This document shows, one piece after another, positions 6,279 to 11,608 of a DNA stretch of 11,608 nucleotides. A program made the translations under genes and the position numbers. Below the pieces are notes generated by a model that saw only the letters and a list, made by a program, of their open reading frames with translations, searched no databases and was not told the origin of the DNA. Position 1 is the stretch's first letter, and each line of letters opens with the position of its first letter. The stretch is from NCBI GenBank assembly GCA_021847685.1, contig JAJZQE010000015.1, forward strand, positions 1 to 11,608, read 5' to 3'. Origin of the DNA: a bacterium (GTDB lineage Bacteria > Patescibacteriota > Saccharimonadia > Saccharimonadales > Saccharimonadaceae).

Positions 6279-7314
6279 CAGCGACTACCTTTCTATATAG
6301 CAAGTAAACATAGCTGGCAGCCCAGACAATTGTTAGCGAGCTTAGAGCGACAATCACAATTGGTATTATCGGAACGCCTTGTAGCGCTGGCCATAGACTA
6401 TTTAACCAAGTCACCAGCAAGATAACTGGCAACATAACAATCACCCAACTAATAAAGCCGCTTAACACCATCCATAATAGACGCACCATAATCCGTAGCC
6501 GTCGCCCAATCACCAAGTCACCAGCTGTCCTAATTGCTCGATACGGATACATGCCAGGAAGTGTCACGACAACCAGGGCTATAATCGTACTAGTAATCCA
6601 ATACAACGACAGCACCACCAGTAAACCAGCGACAATCCAAAACAACATCGCCTCGACGCCATTAGATAGCAGGCCGGTAACCGAGGCCGCCGAATAACCA
6701 ATCAACACTAAAGCGACCGGTAGCAGCTGCACTACCAAGACTAGCCCTACCAAAAATGTTGGCAAGATTGGCGCTCCAGCGTTATAGATGCCGTCGCTTA
6801 ACTTGACGCGCTTTCCAGCCATAATATTTCGTAGCAGCCAAACGGTCGTTAGCCAAGTTAAAAGCGTAATAATCGTAGCATAAATCTGCTGACCTTCGGT
6901 TAGATTTTGCGAGATACCGCCAGAAATAATCGTTAGAAACAACAGGCTCGACTGGCCCAATTGCCCCCAATTACCCTTAAAAATGTCACCGCTTGTCTGC
7001 GTTAAGGTTGAAGTTAAAGCTGTAAAGTTGTTTTGTGACGCCATTCCAACCATTAAAATCGTTAAAACCGCATAAGTGAGGGCTAGTAATAAGAAAGTTT
7101 TTTTGTGATTCAGTAGCGTCTTAATTGTGTAGGCCGAAAAAGACCAATAACCAGGCAGCTTAAGCGAACGGGCATAATCGCGACGACGAGTGCGTCTAAA
7201 ACTTCGATGTGGTCGACGCGCCAAAAAACGATTAGTTGCAGCGTGTATTTTCGCCGCGCTGTTGCCTATAAATTTTGGTAGCTTAATACCAGTTTTAGCT
7301 TTTTTAGTAGACAT
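6259..7314 (-). CDS. Polytopic membrane protein of unknown function
   Basis: I do not recognise a named family. From the ATG at 7314 it is 351 residues. A strongly basic N-terminus (KKAKTGIKLPK, then RRPHRSFRRTRRRDYAR) precedes about six or seven hydrophobic segments between residues 70 and 340, ending with a short acidic tail (DDADPA). The topology suggests a cytoplasmic basic N-terminus and an integral membrane body. A TTG at 7323 in the same frame, overlapping the htpX stop (TTGA), would add three residues; I prefer the ATG, but neither has a strong ribosome site. The gene begins 5 nt after htpX and overlaps ligA by 20 nt, so it is clearly in the same operon. A role in the envelope alongside LemA and HtpX is a guess from position only. 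Confidence 0.85.
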   Translation of the reverse strand: MSTKKAKTGIKLPKFIGNSAAKIHAATNRFLARRPHRSFRRTRRRDYARSLKLPGYWSFSAYTIKTLLNHKKTFLLLALTYAVLTILMVGMASQNNFTALTSTLTQTSGDIFKGNWGQLGQSSLLFLTIISGGISQNLTEGQQIYATIITLLTWLTTVWLLRNIMAGKRVKLSDGIYNAGAPILPTFLVGLVLVVQLLPVALVLIGYSAASVTGLLSNGVEAMLFWIVAGLLVVLSLYWITSTIIALVVVTLPGMYPYRAIRTAGDLVIGRRLRIMVRLLWMVLSGFISWVIVMLPVILLVTWLNSLWPALQGVPIIPIVIVALSSLTIVWAASYVYLLYRKVVADDADPA

Positions 7315-7319
7315 CGTGA

Positions 7320-8207
7320 TCAAAACTTATTCTCATTTTTATGCAGACGCTCGATTCTGTCTTGAAGCGGCGGATGTGTGCTAAACAATTTACTAAAAAA
7401 CCCGGGTTTAAGCGGATCAGAAATGAACAAATGCGCCGTCGACGTACTTTGCTTTTGCATCGGACGACCATATTGCCCTAACTTTGCCAGCGCGCGCTCT
7501 AAGGCTTCTGGGTTACGGGTTGTCAAGGCACTAGTAGCATCGGCTAAGTATTCACGCTGGCGGCTGACAGCCATCTGTATAATAAAGGCGACAATTGGCG
7601 CCAGGACGATAACAACTATACCTATAATCAGCATAATTGGGCTGGCGTTATTGTCGTTATTTCGACGATTACCGCCAAAAAACATGATACGAACAACAAT
7701 GTCCGACAATAAAGCAATTGCACTGACCAAACCGAATGCAATCATACTTACCCTAATATCGTAATTTTGAACGTGGCCCATTTCATGCGCCATGACAGCC
7801 TCGAGCTCACTATCATCCATTATATCCAGCAGGCCCGACGTAGCTGCTACGATAGCATGACGTGGGTCTCGACCGGTAGCAAAGGCATTTGGTGCCGGGT
7901 CATTAATAATGTAAACTCTTGGAGTTTGAATACCGGTTGTAATTGCCAGATTTTCAATAATCCGATAAAACCTGGGATTATCACTTTTTTGAATCTCGAT
8001 AGCACCGGTCGTCGCGACCGCCAGCTTACCAGCAATAAAATACTGGATAAAGGCATAAATAGCCGCAGCACCAATAACATAGGGAACTAAATCAGAATTA
8101 CCGTAAAAATAGTAACTTATCGCCCAACCTACCGCACCAATGACACCAATGAAAAGCGCCATTATAAAGATAGTGTTGCGTTTATTTGCAGCAATCGAAC
8201 TATACAT
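7320..8207 (-). CDS. htpX: HtpX-like M48 membrane zinc metalloprotease
   Basis: The 295-residue protein has two N-terminal membrane helices (about 12-33 and 40-60), the zinc motif HEMGH (141-145), further membrane segments (about 155-175 and 190-212), and the third zinc ligand in REYLAD (E219). This is the arrangement of M48B HtpX proteases, which degrade misfolded membrane proteins from the cytoplasmic side. The conserved C-terminal STHPPLQDRIERL is also present. Length matches the family. AGGAAG lies 7 nt before the ATG, in the 16-nt gap after lemA. lemA-htpX adjacency recurs in many bacteria, which supports the call and a shared role in envelope stress. No sign of inactivation is seen. Confidence 0.96.
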   Translation of the reverse strand: MYSSIAANKRNTIFIMALFIGVIGAVGWAISYYFYGNSDLVPYVIGAAAIYAFIQYFIAGKLAVATTGAIEIQKSDNPRFYRIIENLAITTGIQTPRVYIINDPAPNAFATGRDPRHAIVAATSGLLDIMDDSELEAVMAHEMGHVQNYDIRVSMIAFGLVSAIALLSDIVVRIMFFGGNRRNNDNNASPIMLIIGIVVIVLAPIVAFIIQMAVSRQREYLADATSALTTRNPEALERALAKLGQYGRPMQKQSTSTAHLFISDPLKPGFFSKLFSTHPPLQDRIERLHKNENKF

Positions 8208-8223
8208 ATCGATTCTTCCTAGA

Positions 8224-8787
8224 CTAGAATTTTACTTCGACAGGTTGATCAGCTTGTGCCTGAGCGGCCTCATCAAGCTCAAAGAAATCACGCTTTGTAA
8301 AGCCAAGCATGCCGGCAAAAACATTGTTTGGAAATACCTGAATTTTAGTATTAAGGTCGCGGACACCACCATTATAAAAACGGCGAGCGGCTTGAATCTT
8401 GTCCTCGGTGTCAACTAATTCAGATTGAAGTTGCAAGAAATTTTGGTTAGCCTTTAAGTCGGGATAAGCTTCGGCAACGGCGAATAGACTCTTAAGCGCT
8501 CCCTGCAATTGATTCTCGGCTGCGGCTGTCTCTTTAACACCGGTGGCATTTACCATGTTAGCCCGAGCAGCCGTGACAGCTTCAAATACGCCACTTTCGT
8601 GGGCAGCATAGCCCTTGACGCTATTAACAAGATTTGGAATCAAATCGGCACGTCGCTTTAGCTGAACAGTAATATCGCTCCAAGCTTCATCAACGCGAAC
8701 TTTCAAACGAACAAGTCCATTGTAAGTGGCCCACAAAAAAACAGCCACGATAACAACGATTCCCAGTATAATCCACAGTGCAGTCAT
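8224..8787 (-). CDS. lemA: LemA family protein
   Basis: The 187-residue protein starts with one membrane helix (about 4-21) and continues as a helical domain with LemA hallmarks: YNGLVRLKVRVDEAWSDI, then LKRRADLIPNLVNSVKGYAAHE. The C-terminal part has the usual F-YN--V-DLN (ARRFYNGGVRDLNTKIQVFP) and FF-L segments. LemA proteins are membrane-anchored coiled-coil proteins of poorly defined role, often paired with HtpX. The ATG follows GAAGGGAA by about 6 nt. It is the first gene of the lemA-htpX-membrane protein-ligA operon, with its own promoter just upstream. Confidence 0.96.
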   Translation of the reverse strand: MTALWIILGIVVIVAVFLWATYNGLVRLKVRVDEAWSDITVQLKRRADLIPNLVNSVKGYAAHESGVFEAVTAARANMVNATGVKETAAAENQLQGALKSLFAVAEAYPDLKANQNFLQLQSELVDTEDKIQAARRFYNGGVRDLNTKIQVFPNNVFAGMLGFTKRDFFELDEAAQAQADQPVEVKF

Positions 8788-8821
8788 ATATTCCCTTCTA
8801 TATTAAGTACTTGTACCTTAT

Positions 8822-8850
8822 ATTATAGTGCCTTACGGCCTATAAGTCAC
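8822..8850 (-). promoter_or_regulatory. Promoter of the lemA-htpX-ligA operon
   Basis: A perfect TATAAT (8822-8827) is preceded after 17 nt by GTGACT (8845-8850), a four-of-six -35 match. The -35 overlaps the foot of the tRNA terminator stem (from 8848), so the two transcription units abut without spare sequence. Confidence 0.6.
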
Positions 8851-8895
8851 CAACTAAAAATGACCTCCCCGAAGGAAGATCACATTTAGTTGGTG
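8848..8895 (-). terminator. Terminator of the tRNA-Cys/tRNA-Leu unit, sharing the tRNA CCA end
   Basis: On the minus strand the inner hairpin TGATCTTCC-TTCG-GGGAGGTCA (8882-8861) has a stable UUCG tetraloop and runs into five T residues (8860-8856), a typical intrinsic terminator. An outer perfect 11-bp stem joins 8885-8895 with 8848-8858. Its first arm includes the last acceptor base and the ACCA end of tRNA-Leu. Confidence 0.8.
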
Positions 8896-8977
8896 CGCAG
8901 AGCGGGAATTGAACCCGCACGACCGTGAGGCCAAGAGATTTTAAGTCTCTCGTGTCTACCAATTCCACCATCCGCGC
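8891..8977 (-). tRNA. tRNA-Leu(UAA)
   Basis: The 87-nt minus-strand gene has acceptor strands GCGCGGA/TCTGCGC with encoded ACCA. The anticodon arm AGAGA-CTTAAAA-TCTCT carries anticodon TAA. A long variable arm (TTGGCCTCACGGTCGT region) marks a class II tRNA, and the T arm GCGGG-TTCAATT-CCCGC is intact. It lies 10 nt after tRNA-Cys and is probably co-transcribed with it. Confidence 0.96.
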
Positions 8978-8987
8978 AAGAAATATA

Positions 8988-9061
8988 TGGAGGCACGTAT
9001 GGGAGTCGAACCCATTTATAAGCTTTTGCAGAGCTCCACGTAACCGTTCCGTCAACGCGCC
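8988..9061 (-). tRNA. tRNA-Cys(GCA)
   Basis: The 74-nt minus-strand gene has acceptor GGCGCGT/ACGTGCC with the U73 discriminator typical of tRNA-Cys (TCCA end). The anticodon loop CTGCAAA carries anticodon GCA, and the T arm ATGGG-TTCGACT-CCCAT is intact. The D stem is only three clear pairs (ACG/CGT). CCA is encoded. Confidence 0.95.
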
Positions 9062-9072
9062 ATTCGGTGATA

Positions 9073-9078
9073 ATTATA
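9073..9078 (-). promoter_or_regulatory. -10 element of the tRNA-Cys/tRNA-Leu unit
   Basis: A perfect TATAAT on the minus strand lies 11 nt before the first base of tRNA-Cys. No good -35 is seen at 16-18 nt; the spacer is T-rich. Confidence 0.55.
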
Positions 9079-9156
9079 CCAGAAAAAATACAAAAACTGG
9101 ATTTGCGTCATCGCTACGAGAGAAGTACCTACGATGTAGTGAGTACGTGCAACAAA

Positions 9157-9186
9157 TTGACGATTGCCCATTAACAGAGTTATAAT
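9157..9186 (+). promoter_or_regulatory. Promoter of the hsp20 gene
   Basis: TTGACG (9157-9162) and a perfect TATAAT (9181-9186) are separated by 18 nt, a strong housekeeping-type promoter. No CIRCE inverted repeat is present, so HrcA control is not supported. Transcription should start near 9193. Confidence 0.75.
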
Positions 9187-9195
9187 GTAAGTACC

Positions 9196-9250
9196 AGAGC
9201 TTAATAAGCTCTCCGGAAGTTAATAAATCTAATTTTATAACGAAAGGAGA
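9196..9250 (+). promoter_or_regulatory. hsp20 leader with 5' palindrome and anti-Shine-Dalgarno, candidate RNA thermometer
   Basis: A perfect 17-nt palindrome AGAGCTTA-A-TAAGCTCT (9196-9212) falls at the predicted 5' end of the mRNA. TCTCC (9210-9214) overlaps its 3' arm and is complementary to GGAGA (9246-9250) of the ribosome site AAAGGAGA. The leader could therefore hide or free the ribosome site. The 5-bp pairing is weak, so this is only suggestive; the palindrome might instead be an operator. Confidence 0.35.
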
Positions 9251-9257
9251 AAATATT

Positions 9258-9686
9258 ATGAGCAATCTTGTAAGATGGGATCCGTTTGCAGAGCTAAGTT
9301 CGTTGCAAAAACAGTTTTTCGGTGATAATTTTATGTCACCACTAAAGAGCGTCAATATTCCAACCACGGATGTTTATACCCGCGGCAATGACATGGTAGT
9401 CGAAGCTCATCTGCCAAATTTTGACGAAAAAGATATTAATATCCAGATTGATGATAACGCCCTGGTGATTAGTGCTGAACGTCACGAAAAAGAAGAGGAC
9501 AAGGACAAAAAATACGTTGTCCGCGAAAGTTCAAGCAGTTTTTATCGTCGCATCGCTCTACCCGACCGCGCCGACGCCGACAAAATCGAAGCCCACATGA
9601 ATGACGGTGTTCTAAAGGTTAATGTACCACTAACACCACTTCCCGAGCCAAAAAAGATTGCAATTCAGGCTAAGAATAAAAAATAA
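9258..9686 (+). CDS. Hsp20 family small heat-shock chaperone
   Basis: The 142-residue protein is an alpha-crystallin small heat-shock protein. A short N-terminal arm (VRWDPFAELSSLQKQF) precedes the beta-sandwich domain (about 35-126), with VVEAHLPNFDEKDINIQI and the conserved strand motif DGVLKVNVPL (116-125). A C-terminal IAI (134-136) supplies the I-x-I anchor used for oligomer assembly. It would bind unfolding proteins without ATP and hold them for refolding. The start ATG is preceded by AAAGGAG at 8 nt, a strong ribosome site. It is monocistronic with a clear promoter. Charged EKEEDKDKK (77-85) sits in the loop before the dimer strand, as usual. Family call is certain. Confidence 0.97.
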   Translation: MSNLVRWDPFAELSSLQKQFFGDNFMSPLKSVNIPTTDVYTRGNDMVVEAHLPNFDEKDINIQIDDNALVISAERHEKEEDKDKKYVVRESSSSFYRRIALPDRADADKIEAHMNDGVLKVNVPLTPLPEPKKIAIQAKNKK

Positions 9687-9722
9687 GATTATTCTTGATG
9701 GCAAGTCATTGCCGACCCCAAA

Positions 9723-9776
9723 CTTAGCACCACGACCCGGCCGCCAGCACGACGGTCAAGTCGGGTGCTAGGCGGC
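9723..9776. other. GC-rich structured spacer between convergent genes
   Basis: CTTAGCACC (9723-9731) pairs with GGTGCTAGG (9764-9772, one G-U), continued after a bulge by CGAC/GTCG (9733-9736, 9760-9763). GCCGCC (9740-9745) inside that loop is complementary to GGCGGC (9771-9776) outside it, giving an H-type pseudoknot or alternative fold. No T-run follows on either strand, so it is not a standard intrinsic terminator, though its place between convergent genes suggests a 3'-end role. Confidence 0.45.
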
Positions 9777-9803
9777 TGCTTCATGACGAGTGAGTAAATC
9801 TGG

Positions 9804-11090
9804 CTAACAACTTAGGGCTTCTGTTTTACCGGTCGCCACGTGCTCTAAAACGTTTCCCGAACACACGTTACCACTGCCAGTTCCATTCCACGCCGCTAGC
9901 CACCCATAATAGCCTCCGTTTGCATAATAATGATCGCTCACTCGGTTATTTGTTATCTGAATATTAATCGGAACAATGCCGCCCGCATTCGCTCCACCAT
10001 AAATCGTATAGCCGCCACCTGCGACATAGTTATTCGTAATTAGCGCGTTCTTCTGTTGCCCAAAGTCCTCAAAAAGACTAATTGCATCAGTTTGATCAAA
10101 ATTATTGAATATTGTATTGTGTTGAATCGTCAATTGATCGCAGCCACTACCGCTCGTCGTACCATTTAAATGATCGCCGCTTTGATATCCTAAATCGTGA
10201 ATATAATTATCTTGAATTAGCCCCTGACAATATTGAATGCCAGTTGATACATAGGAAATGTTATTAGCAATTGATTGCGGATTGACATCGTCACCGTAAA
10301 TTGATTTTATAGCAACCATTAAGCGGCCAGCTGAAGCGTCAGTCCCCGCTATTTGGCAATTTTTTACCGTTACATTGGTAGTGTGGCGAAGGCTAACACC
10401 GAACATGCCATTATATGCATTTAGTTTGCAGTTCTGTATGGTAACATTGCTACCGGTTACGTCAATTTCGGTGCTAGTTTCGATGCCGTTTATTGTAACA
10501 TTACTACCAGATACCAAAACATAGTTGTTTGTCGCGTCCCAACTCCAGCCGTTACCACTTGTCGCCTGCTCGGGCACCTTCGTAAAGACAGTACCCGCCA
10601 CTGGTCCAGTATTGGTAGCGTCAGGGTAGCCACAGCTTGATGGGGCACTAAAGCAGCTTCCGTTTGATGGACTGGGACTTGGCGTCGGCGTCGGAGTCGG
10701 GCTAGGGGCCGGAGCCGGAGCAGCAGCAGGGGTAGAAGTTGGGCTAGGGCTTGCAGCGGGTGTATTATTGCTGCTTGCAGTCGTCGTACTAGCCGAAGGT
10801 TTTTTTGCGGCAGTACTAGTTGAAGCGGTTTTGCTAGCCGTTTGGGAACTCGGGCTGGATGATGTTTTAGTTTGGCTGGTTGGCGTGTTGGTGTTTGAAG
10901 AAATTTGGCCCGTAACCACAGGGGTTTGCCCAATAGGTGCCCTTAAGCTCTTGATAGTAGCTATATCCTTCATTATAAAATAGCTAGTACCACCCCCTAT
11001 CGTCAAAATTCCAACAACCGATAACACCAACAATTTAGGGCTGATTATAAGCCCAAATATTCGGATTGGTACTAAGCCCAACTTCAGCAC
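9804..11090 (-). CDS. Membrane-anchored surface protein with Ser/Thr/Pro/Ala stalk and right-handed beta-helix
   Basis: The 428-residue frame starts at GTG (11090), preceded by AAGGA at about 9 nt. One uncleaved-looking membrane helix (about 18-38) anchors it, followed by a low-complexity stalk (about 55-145) rich in Ser, Thr, Pro and Ala with SPTPTPTP- and APAPAP-type runs. From about residue 190 come repeats of the N-V-T-I-x-N-C and I-x-x-N-x-I type, the rungs of a right-handed parallel beta-helix, to about 415. Paired cysteines (such as 146/153, 221/245 and 288/317) suggest disulphides outside the cytoplasm. Such folds occur in polysaccharide lyases and adhesins; no catalytic set is certain, so carbohydrate binding or cleavage is only possible. 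It stands alone with its own promoter. An exposed stalked protein would fit an organism living on host cells. Confidence 0.85.
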   Translation of the reverse strand: MLKLGLVPIRIFGLIISPKLLVLSVVGILTIGGGTSYFIMKDIATIKSLRAPIGQTPVVTGQISSNTNTPTSQTKTSSSPSSQTASKTASTSTAAKKPSASTTTASSNNTPAASPSPTSTPAAAPAPAPSPTPTPTPSPSPSNGSCFSAPSSCGYPDATNTGPVAGTVFTKVPEQATSGNGWSWDATNNYVLVSGSNVTINGIETSTEIDVTGSNVTIQNCKLNAYNGMFGVSLRHTTNVTVKNCQIAGTDASAGRLMVAIKSIYGDDVNPQSIANNISYVSTGIQYCQGLIQDNYIHDLGYQSGDHLNGTTSGSGCDQLTIQHNTIFNNFDQTDAISLFEDFGQQKNALITNNYVAGGGYTIYGGANAGGIVPINIQITNNRVSDHYYANGGYYGWLAAWNGTGSGNVCSGNVLEHVATGKTEALSC

Positions 11091-11190
11091 TTAAAAGTAT
11101 CCTTAAGCAACCAGAAAGATGAAAAATTACATCTAAAATAATTCTGGGTTATGTGGAATATTATTATTCTGTTTGTCATTCCGTTTTACT

Positions 11191-11219
11191 AGTATACAAC
11201 AAAATAATGCTTATGAAAA
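11191..11219 (-). promoter_or_regulatory. Candidate promoter of the beta-helix protein gene
   Basis: On the minus strand TTTTCA (11214-11219, four of six) lies 17 nt before TATACT (11191-11196, five of six). The leader would be about 95 nt. The -35 overlaps one arm of the inverted repeat at 11214-11265. Confidence 0.45.
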
Positions 11220-11265
11220 AACAGCCAACCATTACCAGTACGACTAGTCTACTCGTATTTTTTCA
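11214..11265. repeat. Inverted repeat TGAAAAAA / TTTTTTCA
   Basis: Perfect 8-bp arms (11214-11221 and 11258-11265) flank 36 nt. Inside, TACGA (11239-11243) and TCGTA (11253-11257) abut the right arm, and a GACTAGTC palindrome sits between them. On the plus strand TACGA/TCGTA plus six T residues resembles a weak terminator, but no plus-strand gene precedes it. The rest of the gap 11091-11301 holds only the promoter above. Confidence 0.4.
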
Positions 11266-11301
11266 AGGTATATATTATCTAGATGGCGCTAACTTTTTTA
11301 A

Positions 11302-11600
11302 TTAGTCGTCAACTGAGGCCTGGGTTTGAACCTGTTTGATTTGTTCAGCTGTGTTTTTAATCTCCTGTTTGCTTGAGCTTGAGGAATCTGGCGATTCAGA
11401 TTCACTTTCGCGCTCCGCCTCATGCTGCGCTTCCACGGCGGCATCAGAAATATCTTTTTTAATCTCTTTACGTTTAGCCTGATCTGTTACGCCGTTACTT
11501 TGATCCAATGCACTATTTAGCTGCTTGTTGACTTCTTGTAAGGCCGGAGCCAAAACCGGCGCTGGTGCTGGACTTGTCTGCACCGCATTGATTCTATCTT
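11302..11600 (-). CDS. C-terminal part of an acidic, helical protein of unknown function (5' partial at contig edge)
   Basis: The frame ends with TAA at 11302-11304 and is open to 11600. The visible chain has an Ala/Pro stretch (SPAPAPVLAPAL), a charged helical region (LQEVNKQLNSALDQ, then AKRKEIKKDISDAAVEAQHEAE), a Glu/Ser-rich patch with five Ser in a row, and a final amphipathic helix (KQEIKNTAEQIKQVQTQ). A GTG at 11583 could be read as a start, but it has no ribosome site. The in-frame stop upstream of it (TTA on the plus strand, 11599-11601) uses the first base of adapter-like sequence, so the gene is probably truncated rather than complete. Family not recognised. An Ala/Pro linker after a missing signal or membrane segment is a guess. 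Confidence 0.6.
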
Positions 11601-11608
11601 AGATCGGA
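11601..11608. other. Probable sequencing-adapter remnant at contig end
   Basis: The last eight bases, AGATCGGA, equal the first eight bases of the Illumina TruSeq adapter (AGATCGGAAGAGC). Position at the extreme end makes an untrimmed adapter the simplest explanation, although an 8-base match can occur by chance. Confidence 0.6.

Noticed and set aside
8840..9055. Open frames across the tRNA-Leu/tRNA-Cys region on both strands
   Set aside because: They run through two well-formed tRNA genes and carry no protein features.
9131..9212. CIRCE/HrcA operator upstream of hsp20
   Set aside because: The GAGTGCTAA-type inverted repeat with a 9-nt spacer is absent; the palindrome at 9196-9212 has a different sequence and no spacer.
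10490..10933. Overlapping 147-codon minus-strand frame in the beta-helix gene
   Set aside because: It is a frame-shifted reading of the Ser/Pro/Ala stalk codons and has no independent start signal or domain.

Overview
The window looks like one end of an assembled contig from a small-genome bacterium, most likely of the Patescibacteria/Candidate Phyla Radiation, with Saccharibacteria-like gene content. This placement is inferred from the gene mix: a stand-alone RRM protein, a PGPGW membrane protein, a lemA-htpX pair, single tRNAs packed between genes, and a prepilin fused to a formylglycine-enzyme-like domain. TGA acts as a stop (it ends htpX), so there is no sign of the recoded UGA of Gracilibacteria/SR1.

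Left part (1-1190, minus strand): a prepilin-like surface protein runs off the left edge. Behind it lies a tRNA-Ala(GGC)-like gene whose T arm is interrupted by about 84 nt of tandem hairpins. A hairpin plus U-run terminator pointing rightward overlaps the tRNA promoter. From 1191 to 1514 there is no gene; this stretch holds a 16-nt tandem repeat, a hairpin and a structured leader for the next gene.

Middle part: an RRM RNA-binding protein (plus) faces a PGPGW membrane protein (minus) across a perfect bidirectional terminator. A half-size ABC exporter follows (minus). A compact minus-strand operon is read lemA, htpX, a polytopic membrane protein, ligA, and perhaps on into the exporter. lemA and htpX point to envelope protein quality control. 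ligA supplies the NAD-dependent replicative ligase, but its four zinc-finger cysteines are missing. Upstream of lemA is a two-tRNA unit (Cys-GCA, Leu-UAA). Its terminator hairpin reuses the tRNA-Leu CCA end and touches the lemA promoter.

Right part: a small heat-shock protein (plus) with a clear promoter and a foldable leader converges, over a GC-rich structured spacer, on a membrane-anchored beta-helix surface protein with a long Ser/Thr/Pro/Ala stalk (minus). The last minus-strand reading frame runs to the right edge. The final 8 bases match the start of the Illumina TruSeq adapter, and they create the only in-frame stop upstream of that gene.

The most notable items are the interrupted tRNA-Ala, the zinc-finger-less LigA, the prepilin/FGE-like fusion and the adapter-like right end. 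No CRISPR array, insertion sequence or complete mobile element was seen.
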